Numbered from the stretch's first letter, positions 7,676 through 16,761 are shown. The stretch: 64,000 bases of DNA from CAYYKD01 sp964471825 (GCA_964471825.1 CAYYKD010000001.1:124001-188000), one strand, 5' to 3'. Made by a program: numbers and translations. The notes: a model not told the origin generated them from the letters alone.

Positions 7676-9616
7676 ATGAGATATGTCTCTAATACAGGGG
7701 CAGCTAAGATACTTGGCGTGTCGAGTGGCTCGATATCAAACTGGATTAAAACCGGCCTACTCAAATCATACGGCAAAGATGGATTGCTTGAGTCCGATGT
7801 TCTTGACATCAAAGATCAAATAATGCTTGGCAAAATTGACAGACTGGGCAAAAGAGCAAATAAGAATTCTAATACGGATTTCGTTATCCCTGTTGAGCTT
7901 GTATCTAACTTAACAGATCGTAAGATTTTTATTGCAATAGTAGAGTTTATCAAGACAACAAATATTACAATCGAAAAAGTCATTATACTCGTTATCTTAA
8001 ATATACTCCGTAAAAAACAACATATTGATATAGAAAACAATCAAGTAAATTGCAGAAACAATTTTCTAAAAAATGAGATCGATATAGTAGACCTGTCTAC
8101 TCTTACCACAGATGAAATGAAGATTTTAGATTTAAATATACCCGAACATTCAGATCCGGCCGGAGTTATCTATCAATCTCTTAGAAAGATCAACAACAAG
8201 TCCGGCAATGGTGCATATTACACTCCTGAGACAGTAATTAATGAAATCGTAAGTAAATTTAATCATATAGGCAATTGTTCGTCCTTTCTTGACCCATGCT
8301 GCGGCACAGGGCTATTTTTGATATCATTTTCATCAATTCTAACAGATCCATCAAAGATATCTGGCAGAGATATTGATCCGATTGCCGTTAAAATTGCCCG
8401 CGTAAACCTGATCGTGTGTTATCCGCATATTATTTTTGAACCCGATATCAAAGTTACAGATATGCTTCTAACTTCAAACATAGCACTTCATGTCAATAAA
8501 TATGACATAATAGCAACAAACCCCCCATGGGGAGCAGATATAACTAGTGTCAACCGGGATTATTTAAAAAAAAATTATCCGCATATTACCTCATTTGAAT
8601 CTTTTTCATATTTTCTATACATATCAATTCAACTTTTAAAAGATGGCGGCTATGGTTCGTTTATCCTACCGGAGTCTCTACTTTCAGTTAAAACACATAG
8701 TGATATCAGAGCTATTCTCTCAAATACGGTCAAGATAGATAGAATTATCTGCTATGACAAGATGTTCAGCTCGGTTTTTAGCCCCGTTATACGGCTTGAT
8801 ATGCAGAAGTTGTCAAACCAAAAATCAAACGAATTATCTAAAGGCCCTGTTGAAGTATACAGAAAGAACAAGCATTATACAATCAATCAGGAAAGGTTTA
8901 TAGGGAATCATAACAATGAGTTTGATATCAATATTGATGATTTTGGGCTCTCATTAATCAATAAGTTTTACAGTGTTCCGCACTACAAACTTAGAGGAAC
9001 ATGGGCACTCGGAATCGTAACAGGAAATAACTCTAAATTTATATCTGATAAGTTAATGGACAACTATGAGCCTATCTACTCAGGAGCGGATATCTGTCCA
9101 TATCACTTGAGGACACCAACAAAATTTATTTCTTTTGAACCCGAAAAAATGCAGCAGGTAGCAGATCCTGCCCTTTATAGAGCCGATGAAAAGCTAATCT
9201 ACAGGTTTATCTTTAACAGACCTGTCTTTGCCTATGACAATAAACAAAGCCTGACGCTCAACAGTGCAAATATATTTATCCCTGATCGCTCTACGAACAT
9301 TAAATTTATTCTGGGCTTACTTAATTCATCAATTTATAGGTATATTTATCAGCTAAAATTTCCTGTCATTAAGGTACTTAGAGGTAATCTGGAAAATCTG
9401 CCTGTTCCAATAGTCGACAATGAAACCCAAGCAAAAATAATTTCAATTGTAGATGAAATACTAAACGGAAATTTCGTTCAATCTAAACTCGTTCAATCTA
9501 ATCTCGTACACTCCGACTTTTTACACTTTGAACTCTTACATTCTAAACTAGATAAAATAGTACTGGATATATTTGACTTGCCTCCGACTTTTAATATTAA
9601 TCAAGTGAGCCTCTAA
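7676..9616 (+). CDS. N6-adenine DNA methyltransferase with N-terminal HTH
   Basis: This 646-residue protein transfers a methyl group from S-adenosylmethionine to adenine in DNA. Residues 1-50 form a MerR/excisionase-like helix-turn-helix (TGAAKILGVSSGSISNWIK). The methyltransferase core begins near YYTPETV (about residue 184), motif I is DPCCGTGLF at 206-214 and catalytic motif IV is NPPW at 282-285. The remaining C-terminal half is probably a target-recognition region of the Eco57I/TaqI type. No nuclease motif was found and no restriction gene is adjacent, so it looks like a solitary (orphan) methyltransferase. Residues 599-628 form six pentapeptide-like units. The start codon abuts the stop of the preceding gene and lacks a clear ribosome binding site, which suggests translational coupling. 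Confidence 0.9.
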   Translation: MRYVSNTGAAKILGVSSGSISNWIKTGLLKSYGKDGLLESDVLDIKDQIMLGKIDRLGKRANKNSNTDFVIPVELVSNLTDRKIFIAIVEFIKTTNITIEKVIILVILNILRKKQHIDIENNQVNCRNNFLKNEIDIVDLSTLTTDEMKILDLNIPEHSDPAGVIYQSLRKINNKSGNGAYYTPETVINEIVSKFNHIGNCSSFLDPCCGTGLFLISFSSILTDPSKISGRDIDPIAVKIARVNLIVCYPHIIFEPDIKVTDMLLTSNIALHVNKYDIIATNPPWGADITSVNRDYLKKNYPHITSFESFSYFLYISIQLLKDGGYGSFILPESLLSVKTHSDIRAILSNTVKIDRIICYDKMFSSVFSPVIRLDMQKLSNQKSNELSKGPVEVYRKNKHYTINQERFIGNHNNEFDINIDDFGLSLINKFYSVPHYKLRGTWALGIVTGNNSKFISDKLMDNYEPIYSGADICPYHLRTPTKFISFEPEKMQQVADPALYRADEKLIYRFIFNRPVFAYDNKQSLTLNSANIFIPDRSTNIKFILGLLNSSIYRYIYQLKFPVIKVLRGNLENLPVPIVDNETQAKIISIVDEILNGNFVQSKLVQSNLVHSDFLHFELLHSKLDKIVLDIFDLPPTFNINQVSL

Positions 9617-9624
9617 ATAAAAAA

Positions 9625-9661
9625 GCAACAGAATTTTATATCTGCTGCCTTTTCTTTTTTT
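9625..9661. terminator. Probable bidirectional terminator
   Basis: GCAACAG (9625-9631) pairs with CTGCTGC (9642-9648). On the minus strand the stem is complete with one G-T wobble and runs into a T-rich tail; on the plus strand it has one mismatch and is followed by a T-run. It separates the convergent methyltransferase and CAP-protein genes. Confidence 0.6.
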
Positions 9662-9706
9662 TATAGGTTTTATAAGATAATAAAATTATTTCCTCTTCAA
9701 ACCTAT

Positions 9707-11315
9707 TTATTTTACCGTAAACTCCCATACTATCTGAGATTCATTTTCTACATCATCAACTTTAAAAACTGCATTGACTGAAGCAGTATATTTCATTCCT
9801 GATCTGGTCCTAACCCGTGGAATCATAAATATTGAATTAGTGTTTTTACCCCATAGATCAGTATCAGGCGTAATAAGAAATACAGGAACAATCTGACCGT
9901 TTTCATCCTTTAGCTCAGCCGATTTAACCTTTGTTAATTCATGTTTAAATGTTACTGAGATCGGTAAACCTGTTGGTTTGTTTGCATTTGGCGGTAATGG
10001 ATCCGGATTTTCAAGTCCTGACCAGGATGACTTAACATCTATGGACATATTTGCAGGGTACACTACAAAATCCTGCTCTAACACGATCTCCTCTTCTGCA
10101 TAGCCGAGGACAAACACATGCATCTTATTCATATCATTGTTAAAATTACCATAACCAATAGACTTTATATTTGGATCAAGTAATCTAACCCTGTGATAAA
10201 CAGCATCTATAAATATATCAACAGCCTTTTCTAGATCCTCTGTCTGACAAAAAATCTCTCTAACTTTTCCTTTAAACCCTTTTGCAGAGGCTCGTTCATC
10301 AGGAGTAATACCGGTAAAACCTTGATTACCCTCCTTCTGCTCTCTATCAAAGACACCATTAATTATCATATATCTAGCGTGATCAACCGCTGATTCTGAA
10401 AGAGGAATTGATATTTCAACGCCATTCAATCCAACTGAAGCCCTGAAGGCATTAATTCTATCAACAACCTTATTATTAAGTTCTGATATCACATTTCTAT
10501 CAGCGGTCTGAAGTAATTCATCTGTTGCCTCTTTACCGCCAATTACAAAGATGTCCATTCCGCCCCGTTTAACAGATACGAAGTCTTCCACATATGGGTA
10601 GAATGTCAATATACCATCTCTTTGCGGCGTATAGATCATCCTCTCTCCAACCTTAAATGTCTCAGTTAATATACCATATGAAGAACCTATGCCGCCAAAA
10701 AGTTTACCCCATTCAACACCCTTTGCTGTAAACTTAGTTCCTTCCTCATGCCCTTCAGCATTGACCGGCGGATATTCACCTTCCCACATAGTCCAGCTTC
10801 CCGTTGCAAATATCTCAATCGGCTCTCCGGCAGTTACGAACACTTTTGTAACAAGCATGCCTGAACTGGGGTCATATGTGTAGCTTTTTGCCTGTTTTTC
10901 ATTAATTAACTTCTGAATATACGCTGATAAAGGCTCACCACCGGTAATGGATACNNNNNNNNNNCTCTATTAAAAAATGCCCCTTGTTAGGAAATAGATA
11001 CAGAATACCCTCTGCATTACTCTCTAACTCTCTCTTAGACCCGACAATAAATACTTCTCCGGAGCCGACCTGTCCAAGTAAGATCCCCCAATTTCCAAAG
11101 TCGTTTGCCCTAAACGGATGCCCATCCGCAGTTGCCATCTGAGTATATCTATCCCACAATGACCACCGTCCCTCTGCTGTTAGAACAATCTTTTCGCCCT
11201 TCTTAAAATATAGCCCGGTCGACTGCTTGATATTTACAGGCTGAACTTCGATCCTGGTTTGTCCAAAGACAACAAAAGAAAAAAACATAAAAAACAGAAT
11301 TCCTAACCTTTTCAT
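9707..11315 (-). CDS. Secreted CAP/SCP-domain protein with two lectin-like repeats, interrupted by assembly gap
   Basis: A signal peptide (about residues 1-18, ending FVVFGQ) starts at the ATG at 11315, which follows a GGAGTGAAG site. Two homologous beta-rich repeats of about 100 residues follow, each with the pattern hydrophobic-x-x-G-E-x-I-x-x-x-A-x-G-x-W and a later WG-x-L-x-G-x-x-GSG/S; they resemble LecA (PA-IL)-like carbohydrate-binding domains. Next comes a CAP (SCP/PR-1) domain containing NAFRASVGLNG and YHRVRLLDPNIKSIGYG, then a C-terminal Ig-like region. The ten-N gap falls at the end of the first repeat. The frame is open on both sides: the upstream part ends GHFLIE and the downstream part begins VSITGGEP, which matches how repeat two ends (IFVIGGKE). 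One gene is therefore by far the best reading; the true gap may be nearer 18 bases by alignment of the repeats. Confidence 0.8.
10955..10964. other. Assembly gap (10 N) inside the CAP-domain gene
   Basis: Ten undetermined bases lie within an otherwise continuous reading frame. Ten is not a multiple of three, so the run is a placeholder rather than a measured length. Confidence 0.95.
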
Positions 11316-11374
11316 TCTTCACTCCTATATACAAAAAAAATAATATCAAAAAAATACAATTTGTAAAAGAAATT

Positions 11375-11755
11375 TCATCTTTTTTTCCTATTTATCAACT
11401 GTTGAGGGCCTGTTACCCTCCTTATCATTCGGTAAGTTTCCCCTGTGCTTGTAGTCCACATATTCATAGGGATCGGTGTATTTACAACCGTAAAATTCTC
11501 ATCCCATTCTGACTTTCTTAAAAATATCTCTGTTTCATAGGTTACAAAGACCTCAATATCATCAAGCATATATGGATACTTGAAATACCCCTCACTATTC
11601 ATAGCACAGAAAACATCATAGATCACATGAAACGCTATTATTCTAAAACTGTATAGTCTCGTTTCACTACAATTAATGCTTAACCGAATACCATTCATTA
11701 CAATTAAAATAAAAACAATTGACATTAGCCGATATTTCATTATAATTATTATCAT
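11375..11755 (-). CDS. Small secreted hypothetical protein
   Basis: This 126-residue protein has an N-terminal hydrophobic segment that reads as a signal peptide (LMSIVFILIVMNGIRLSINC). The ATG at 11740 is an alternative start that gives a more usual n-region (MKYRLMS), and neither start has a clear ribosome binding site. The mature part is short, with the acidic stretch MLDDIEVFVTYETEIF. The family is not recognised. It lies between the CAP-protein gene on the same strand and the divergent CorC-like gene. It may share a transcript with the CAP-protein gene, 60 bases downstream. Confidence 0.55.
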   Translation of the reverse strand: MIIIIMKYRLMSIVFILIVMNGIRLSINCSETRLYSFRIIAFHVIYDVFCAMNSEGYFKYPYMLDDIEVFVTYETEIFLRKSEWDENFTVVNTPIPMNMWTTSTGETYRMIRRVTGPQQLINRKKR

Positions 11756-11793
11756 GTTTTTTAATCATATACTTTAATAGATAGAATAATATT

Positions 11794-13155
11794 TTGATAA
11801 TTTTTGATATAGTGCAATTAATTACATCTGTAACACTTTCATTTTTCTTTTCAATGTCGGAAACAGCGATGTTTTCTTTGACTCAGGTTAAGATTGATGG
11901 TTTACAAAAGAATCACCCGAAGAGGGGAAATATCATATCCGGGCTTCTGAGTACCCCTCAAAAACTTTTAGTGTCTATTCTTACATGCAACATATTTGTA
12001 AACATATATTCCACCATTCTGGCAAGCAGAATATTTTTAGAGATATTTCCATCATACCGGGCGAATAGCGGATCTCATTTATGGGCTGTAATAATTACAA
12101 TGACTTTAGTTATTCTTATTTTTGGCGAGGTCACACCTAAAAGTCTGGCAATTAAATTTGCACCCTCAATTGCACTTTTTGTAGCACCGATTTTTTTTGT
12201 ACTTATCAGAGTTCTGTTCATTTTTATTCTTGTATTTAGATCCATATCAAAGTTTCTTGTAAAAATAGTAGGGTTTACATTTTATCGTGGAATAACTGAG
12301 AATCATGAGTACAAATCAGGTGAAATGATAGAGGTCATAAAGGAGGGCGGAAAAAGCGGAGCTATTGATCATCAGGAAAAAATGATCCTTGAGAATGCTG
12401 TTAATTTCACCTCAGTAGAGATTGGAAAAATATGTAGACCGCGATGTGATGCGTTTTTATTGCCTCACGACATTGATATTAACGATGCAATTAATTTAAT
12501 AAGAGAATACAGGTACTCCAGAATCCCAATATATAGAGGAGATACGGAAAACATTATCGGTATTCTATATATAAAAGACCTATTAAATGCAGGTTTACAG
12601 ACTGGAAAACTTTTTCAACTAAGAAGAATTTTTCGTAAACCTATATTTGTTCCCGGCTCATTAAAGGCCGAAAAACTACTAAAGCTTTTTCAGGCTACAC
12701 ACAATCATATTGCTATAGTTATCGATGAATTTGGCGGTGTCATGGGCCTTATAACAATGGAGGATATAATTGAACAAATAGTTGGAGATGTTGTTGACAA
12801 GATCGATATTAAACCATTGTATCAAGTTATATCTCAGGATATTATAGAACTGGAGAGCAAATTATCAATCGGTGATTTTAACTATATATTCGATTCTAAC
12901 CTATTCTCCAATCACTGTGCAACTATCGGAGGGTTTGTATGCGAACAAATGCAGATGATACCCCAAACCGGCACAATTCTTAAAACAGACGGGCTTCAGT
13001 TTAGAATAGACTCTGCATTACCTAATAAAATTGAACGAATGACAGTTACAAGACTCAAGTCCTACGCTAAATTAAACAGAAAAAGAAGAGGTCAGTCAAT
13101 TAAACCAAAATCCGGTATGATATCATTATTGAGCGGCAAGAGAGGAAATACATAG
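11794..13155 (+). CDS. CNNM/CorC-family membrane protein (DUF21-CBS-CorC_HlyC)
   Basis: The protein has 453 residues: an N-terminal DUF21 membrane domain (about residues 5-170, containing FFFSMSETAMFSLTQ and FGEVTPKSLA), a CBS-pair domain (about residues 200-335, with YRYSRIPIYRGD and IVIDEFGGVMGLITMEDIIEQIVGD), and a C-terminal CorC_HlyC transporter-associated domain. Family members take part in Mg2+/Co2+ homeostasis, probably as exporters or regulators, with the CBS pair sensing nucleotides. The start is uncertain: TTG at 11794 or GTG at 11812 are possible and neither has a good ribosome binding site. The next gene is a paralogue that starts immediately after this stop codon. Confidence 0.9.
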   Translation: MIIFDIVQLITSVTLSFFFSMSETAMFSLTQVKIDGLQKNHPKRGNIISGLLSTPQKLLVSILTCNIFVNIYSTILASRIFLEIFPSYRANSGSHLWAVIITMTLVILIFGEVTPKSLAIKFAPSIALFVAPIFFVLIRVLFIFILVFRSISKFLVKIVGFTFYRGITENHEYKSGEMIEVIKEGGKSGAIDHQEKMILENAVNFTSVEIGKICRPRCDAFLLPHDIDINDAINLIREYRYSRIPIYRGDTENIIGILYIKDLLNAGLQTGKLFQLRRIFRKPIFVPGSLKAEKLLKLFQATHNHIAIVIDEFGGVMGLITMEDIIEQIVGDVVDKIDIKPLYQVISQDIIELESKLSIGDFNYIFDSNLFSNHCATIGGFVCEQMQMIPQTGTILKTDGLQFRIDSALPNKIERMTVTRLKSYAKLNRKRRGQSIKPKSGMISLLSGKRGNT

Positions 13156-14409
13156 ATGAACATTGATTTATTTCTTTTTCCGTCCCTAATTATCATCTTT
13201 ATAGTAATTCAGGGTTTTTTTGCAATGTCTGAAATGGCAATGGTTAGTTCCAATAAATACAAGTTAACACATCTTGCAAATAAAAAAGATCTTAATGCAA
13301 ACATAATTCTTGACCTATTAAATACCCCTGAGAAACTATTTGCAACTACTCTTGTCGGTATAAATCTTGCTACTGTAGTAACCTCATCGCTTGCGGATCA
13401 TTTTTTTAAATTCGTTGTTTCAGAGTATTTTACAGGTGAATCAGGGTGGATCTCAGTCGAGGTGCTTACTCTTGTCATCCTTGAGCCTATGATACTGCTA
13501 TTTGGCGAATTAGTTCCAATGTCAATAGCCCGTAAATATCCCAATACGACAGCTATTAGAAATGCCCGTCTTATTAGGGTTGGTTTTCTTATTTTCTATC
13601 CACTTATGATGTTAATTAGCCAGATATCTAAATTTATCGGAGATCTCTTCGGCAGTAAACACTCTGAGTTCGGCAAAGTTTCCCGTGATGAACTCAAACA
13701 AATCGTCTGCGGTAGAATATCAGGTGCAACTGACAACACAAGGGATATAATAAGTGAAATATTCGACATTAATGAGATGACAGCAGAGGATATAATGGTA
13801 CATCTAAGTGAGGTGACAGCTATACACGAAAATAGTAGTGTTCGCCAGTTAAAGGATATTATCAACCAAACAAATTTCTCGCGAATTCCTGTCTATAGAG
13901 ATTCTATTTTCAATATTACTTCAACTATTCATATTGGATCAATTTTAGGAATAAGGGATGATGATCCAATAGAAAATTATTCAGACAAGCTTTATATTAT
14001 TCCCTCAACTAAGCCTATTATTCAGATCCTTACTGAACTTAAGAGAAATAGGAAATATATGGCTATTGTAGTCGACGAATATGGTGCTGTATGCGGTATT
14101 ATAACTCTTGAAGATATCCTGGAGCAAATTGTCGGAGATATCGAGGATGAATTTGACGATCCTGAATTCGAAAACTTCTCACAAAAGAATAATGGAATTT
14201 ATGAGGGTCGCTGCGATCTTGAAGACCTACTCGATGAGACAGGAATTAATCTGTTAAATCCGGGAACCCATACCCTTTCCGGTTTAATTAATTTAAAGCT
14301 CGGCCGAATAGGTAGAAAAGGTGACATTCTTAAAGAAAACGATTATCAAATTAGCGTACTCGATGCCTCAGATAAAGTTGTAAAAATGGTAAAGATAGAG
14401 AAAATTTAA
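13156..14409 (+). CDS. CNNM/CorC-family membrane protein, second paralogue
   Basis: This 417-residue protein has the same architecture as its upstream neighbour: DUF21 (FFAMSEMAMVSSNKYKL, FGELVPMSIA), CBS pair (FSRIPVYRD, VVDEYGAVCGIITLEDILEQIVGD) and CorC_HlyC C-terminus. The start codon abuts the preceding stop, so the two are co-translated and may form a heteromer, as proposed for other adjacent pairs of this family. The paralogues are clearly divergent in sequence, so the duplication is old. The role in divalent cation handling is a family inference. Confidence 0.9.
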   Translation: MNIDLFLFPSLIIIFIVIQGFFAMSEMAMVSSNKYKLTHLANKKDLNANIILDLLNTPEKLFATTLVGINLATVVTSSLADHFFKFVVSEYFTGESGWISVEVLTLVILEPMILLFGELVPMSIARKYPNTTAIRNARLIRVGFLIFYPLMMLISQISKFIGDLFGSKHSEFGKVSRDELKQIVCGRISGATDNTRDIISEIFDINEMTAEDIMVHLSEVTAIHENSSVRQLKDIINQTNFSRIPVYRDSIFNITSTIHIGSILGIRDDDPIENYSDKLYIIPSTKPIIQILTELKRNRKYMAIVVDEYGAVCGIITLEDILEQIVGDIEDEFDDPEFENFSQKNNGIYEGRCDLEDLLDETGINLLNPGTHTLSGLINLKLGRIGRKGDILKENDYQISVLDASDKVVKMVKIEKI

Positions 14410-14536
14410 ATTTCTCTCTTCTACTAATTCTCTATCCAACAAAGGCATAATCCTCTATACTTCATCTTTAGAATAGATACATCAAACAACTTTAATCAAC
14501 TTTTTTTTATTCGCGTTGGTCAATCTTTCTTGCTCA

Positions 14537-14613
14537 TTTTAATTTTACAATTAAAATCCAGACAATTGGAATCTGGCAGGTGCCGGGTGTGAAGTTTTGA
14601 TTTTAAAAAATCA
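14537..14613. other. Cluster of small hairpins in the gene-free stretch 14410-14790
   Basis: Three perfect stems follow one another: TTTTAATT/AATTAAAA (14537-14556), CCAGA/TCTGG (14558-14576) and TGATTTT/AAAATCA (14598-14613). The 64-bp palindromic element comes directly afterwards. The whole stretch lies just upstream of the RAYT-like gene. It contains no reading frame that I would call, and the part before 14530 shows nothing notable. Confidence 0.5.
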
Positions 14614-14615
14614 TA

Positions 14616-14679
14616 GGGGACAACCTATGCCTGATAAATCAGGAGTGAATGGATACAATAGACACCTATAGGTTGTCCC
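14616..14679 (+). repeat. 64-bp palindromic element, copy A
   Basis: The element starts GGGGACAACCTATG and ends CTATAGGTTGTCCC, so its ends form a stem of about 12 bp. A second copy of the same length, identical at about 47 of 64 positions, is at 20087-20150. It ends 111 bases before the RAYT-like gene. A REP/MITE-like element is the likely nature. Confidence 0.7.
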
Positions 14680-14790
14680 TTTTATTAATGTTATAAAATT
14701 AATTGTAATATTTGTGTCAATTCCATAAATAATAAATTTTTTTTTTCGTTATAATTAAGTGATAAATTAAAAAAATCATAAGGACAGGCC

Positions 14791-15264
14791 ATGAGAACAA
14801 AACGAGAAAAAATAGATAACGGCACATATTTCATTAAATCAAGTATAGTTCCTGAGACAGCAAAACAACTTTGTTCAGAAGAAACCCAATCCCTTTTTTT
14901 GCAAGTTTTAGAGGAGGCGATCATCAAATTTAATATAAAAATCGAAAACTTTATCATCCTGAAGGATGAATTTCAAATGGTTATTCAAACTATCGCCGAA
15001 ACAGATATATCAGTCGTCATGCAATGGATTAAACAGTCGTTTTCGATAAGATTTAATAGGAGATTTAACCGCTTTGGTACACTCTGGCGAGGTAGATTCA
15101 AAAGCGTTTTACTAAAAATTAAAAGAAAAGTTGACGAATTCATCAATATAATTAATGAATTACCTGTAAAGCTAAACTTATGCCTCGAATCCGAAATTTT
15201 CAGGTTTTCAGGACAGTATCATATAACAAACAGAATAAAGACTATCATTAAGAATAATGCTTAA
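14791..15264 (+). CDS. RAYT/IS200-like (Y1_Tnp) protein with lost catalytic residues
   Basis: The 157-residue protein keeps the overall layout of REP-associated tyrosine transposases: YFIKSSIV near residue 11, a long helix, the strand that normally reads MPNHVHL, and the well-kept block NRRFNRFGTLWRGRFKSVLL (residues about 90-109). The catalytic His-hydrophobic-His is replaced by Glu60-Phe61-Gln62, and in the region that normally carries the nucleophilic Tyr (near residues 117-120, EFINIINELPV) there is no Tyr. The frame is intact and has an AAGGACAGG ribosome binding site. It therefore looks like a catalytically dead or repurposed relative rather than an active transposase. Direct association with upstream hairpins and the 64-bp palindrome fits RAYT biology. 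Family assignment is by motif recognition only. Confidence 0.7.
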   Translation: MRTKREKIDNGTYFIKSSIVPETAKQLCSEETQSLFLQVLEEAIIKFNIKIENFIILKDEFQMVIQTIAETDISVVMQWIKQSFSIRFNRRFNRFGTLWRGRFKSVLLKIKRKVDEFINIINELPVKLNLCLESEIFRFSGQYHITNRIKTIIKNNA

Positions 15265-15305
15265 AGTTAAAATCCTACTCAAATTTCTAGACTTGTAGGT
15301 CTTTC

Positions 15306-15334
15306 TTGACAAAATAGCTATATTTTGATATTCT
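15306..15334 (+). promoter_or_regulatory. Sigma70-type promoter of purF
   Basis: A perfect TTGACA -35 box (15306-15311) and TATTCT -10 box (15329-15334) are 17 bases apart, 31 bases before the purF start. No PurR-like operator or guanine-type riboswitch is recognisable between promoter and gene. Confidence 0.75.
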
Positions 15335-15365
15335 CCAATTTCTATAGAATTAATGAGAGGTAACC

Positions 15366-16724
15366 ATGTTTGATATTAACGAAAAGTGCGGAATCTTCGG
15401 TATGACCCTAAATAATCCTTCAGATCAATTGATATACAACATTCATTTGGGCTTATTTGCCCTACAACATAGAGGTCAGGAGAGTTGCGGCCTTGCATAT
15501 TCGGACAGTAATAAAATTGAGGTCATTAAGGCACGAGGTCTAGTATCAGGAGATTTCTTTAAGATGATACCTACAGGCGTTAATACTACCTCAGCTATCG
15601 GTCATGTTAGATATGCTACATGCGGAGAATCAAATCTGGTAAATGCACAGCCTCTCGTTTTTACATCAAACAAGGGTCAGCTTGCCATCGCTCATAATGG
15701 AAATATTCCAAACTCAGAAACAATACGAGAAGAGATGATTCGTGCAGGTTCTATATTTCAAACATCATCAGACACAGAGATACTTATACATCTAATGTCG
15801 GGAGTTCCGGGAGATAATTTTGAAGACTCACTTGTTAAGTCATTATCTAAACTTAAAGGTGCGTATTCAATGTTAATGTTAAATAATGGAATTGTTTATG
15901 CCTTCAGAGATATAAATGGGTTTAGGCCACTCTCATATGGAGAGATTGATGGCGGTTTCGTTTTTGCATCTGAGACTACTGCACTTGATTTAATCGGAGC
16001 AAAAAATGTTGTTGACATTAAACCTGGTGAAATGGTTATAGCTAAAGGTACAAGCATTGAAAAAAAACAATTCGCTGTAGAGGGTGCTTCAAAACAGTGC
16101 GTATTTGAGCTTATATATTTTTCTCGACCGGACTCGATAGTATTTGGTGAATCGGTTCATCAAGTCCGACTTCGAATGGGTGCAATTTTATCTAAACTTA
16201 TTGACAAAAAGATCGACATTGTTATCCCTGTTCCTGACTCAGGTAACTCCGCTGCACTTGGATTTTCAGCTGCATCGGGCGTTCCATTCGATTTTGGTCT
16301 TATTCGTAATCATTATACAGGCCGTACATTCATAAAACCCGGACAGAATAAACGAAAGGAATCAGTTCGAATTAAATTAAACCCGATCCGTTCAGTAATT
16401 GAACGAAAAGTTCTTGCTGTTATTGATGATTCGCTGGTAAGAGGTACAACATCCTCTAAGATCGTACAGATACTAAAGGAGGCAGGTGCAAAAGAGGTAC
16501 ATCTATTCCTGTCAAGCCCTGAAATCAAGTATAGCTGTTATTATGGTATCGATACGCCATCCAGGGATGAACTTATTTCATCTTCCAATTCACCTGAAAA
16601 AATTTCAAAAATAATCGGTGCAGATTCTGTTTCATTTATGCCGGTAGAGAAGCTAAGGGAGTGCCTGGGAGAGCCGAATAAGTTTTGTTATGCATGTTTC
16701 AATGGTGATTATCCTATTAAATAA
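15366..16724 (+). CDS. purF: Amidophosphoribosyltransferase
   Basis: This enzyme makes 5-phosphoribosylamine from PRPP and glutamine, the first committed step of purine synthesis. The class II glutamine amidotransferase domain starts with Cys8, after a seven-residue propeptide (MFDINEK) that must be removed to expose the nucleophile. The PRPP-binding loop reads VIDDSLVRGTTS near residue 355. Cys245, Cys391, Cys441 and Cys444 are positioned like the four ligands of the Fe4S4 cluster of the Bacillus-type enzyme, so this is the iron-sulphur, propeptide-bearing type. Length 452 is typical. The ATG follows GAGAGG and the gene has its own promoter; other pur genes are not adjacent, although purT lies about 4 kb downstream on the other strand. 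Confidence 0.97.
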   Translation: MFDINEKCGIFGMTLNNPSDQLIYNIHLGLFALQHRGQESCGLAYSDSNKIEVIKARGLVSGDFFKMIPTGVNTTSAIGHVRYATCGESNLVNAQPLVFTSNKGQLAIAHNGNIPNSETIREEMIRAGSIFQTSSDTEILIHLMSGVPGDNFEDSLVKSLSKLKGAYSMLMLNNGIVYAFRDINGFRPLSYGEIDGGFVFASETTALDLIGAKNVVDIKPGEMVIAKGTSIEKKQFAVEGASKQCVFELIYFSRPDSIVFGESVHQVRLRMGAILSKLIDKKIDIVIPVPDSGNSAALGFSAASGVPFDFGLIRNHYTGRTFIKPGQNKRKESVRIKLNPIRSVIERKVLAVIDDSLVRGTTSSKIVQILKEAGAKEVHLFLSSPEIKYSCYYGIDTPSRDELISSSNSPEKISKIIGADSVSFMPVEKLRECLGEPNKFCYACFNGDYPIK

Positions 16725-16761
16725 TAATCTTTAAAGCCCTACTATTAGGTTTAAAAGGCTA

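Noticed and set aside
10858..10964. Two separate genes, or a frameshifted gene, at the CAP-protein locus
   Set aside because: The frame is open up to the N-run on both sides and the repeat unit bridges it, so an assembly gap within one gene explains the break.
14537..14613. Known riboswitch or RNA family
   Set aside because: The hairpins match no riboswitch core that I recognise, and they precede a transposase-like gene rather than a metabolic one.
14691..14957. Minus-strand reading frame opposite the RAYT-like gene
   Set aside because: It is antisense to a better-supported gene and has no recognisable domain or ribosome binding site.
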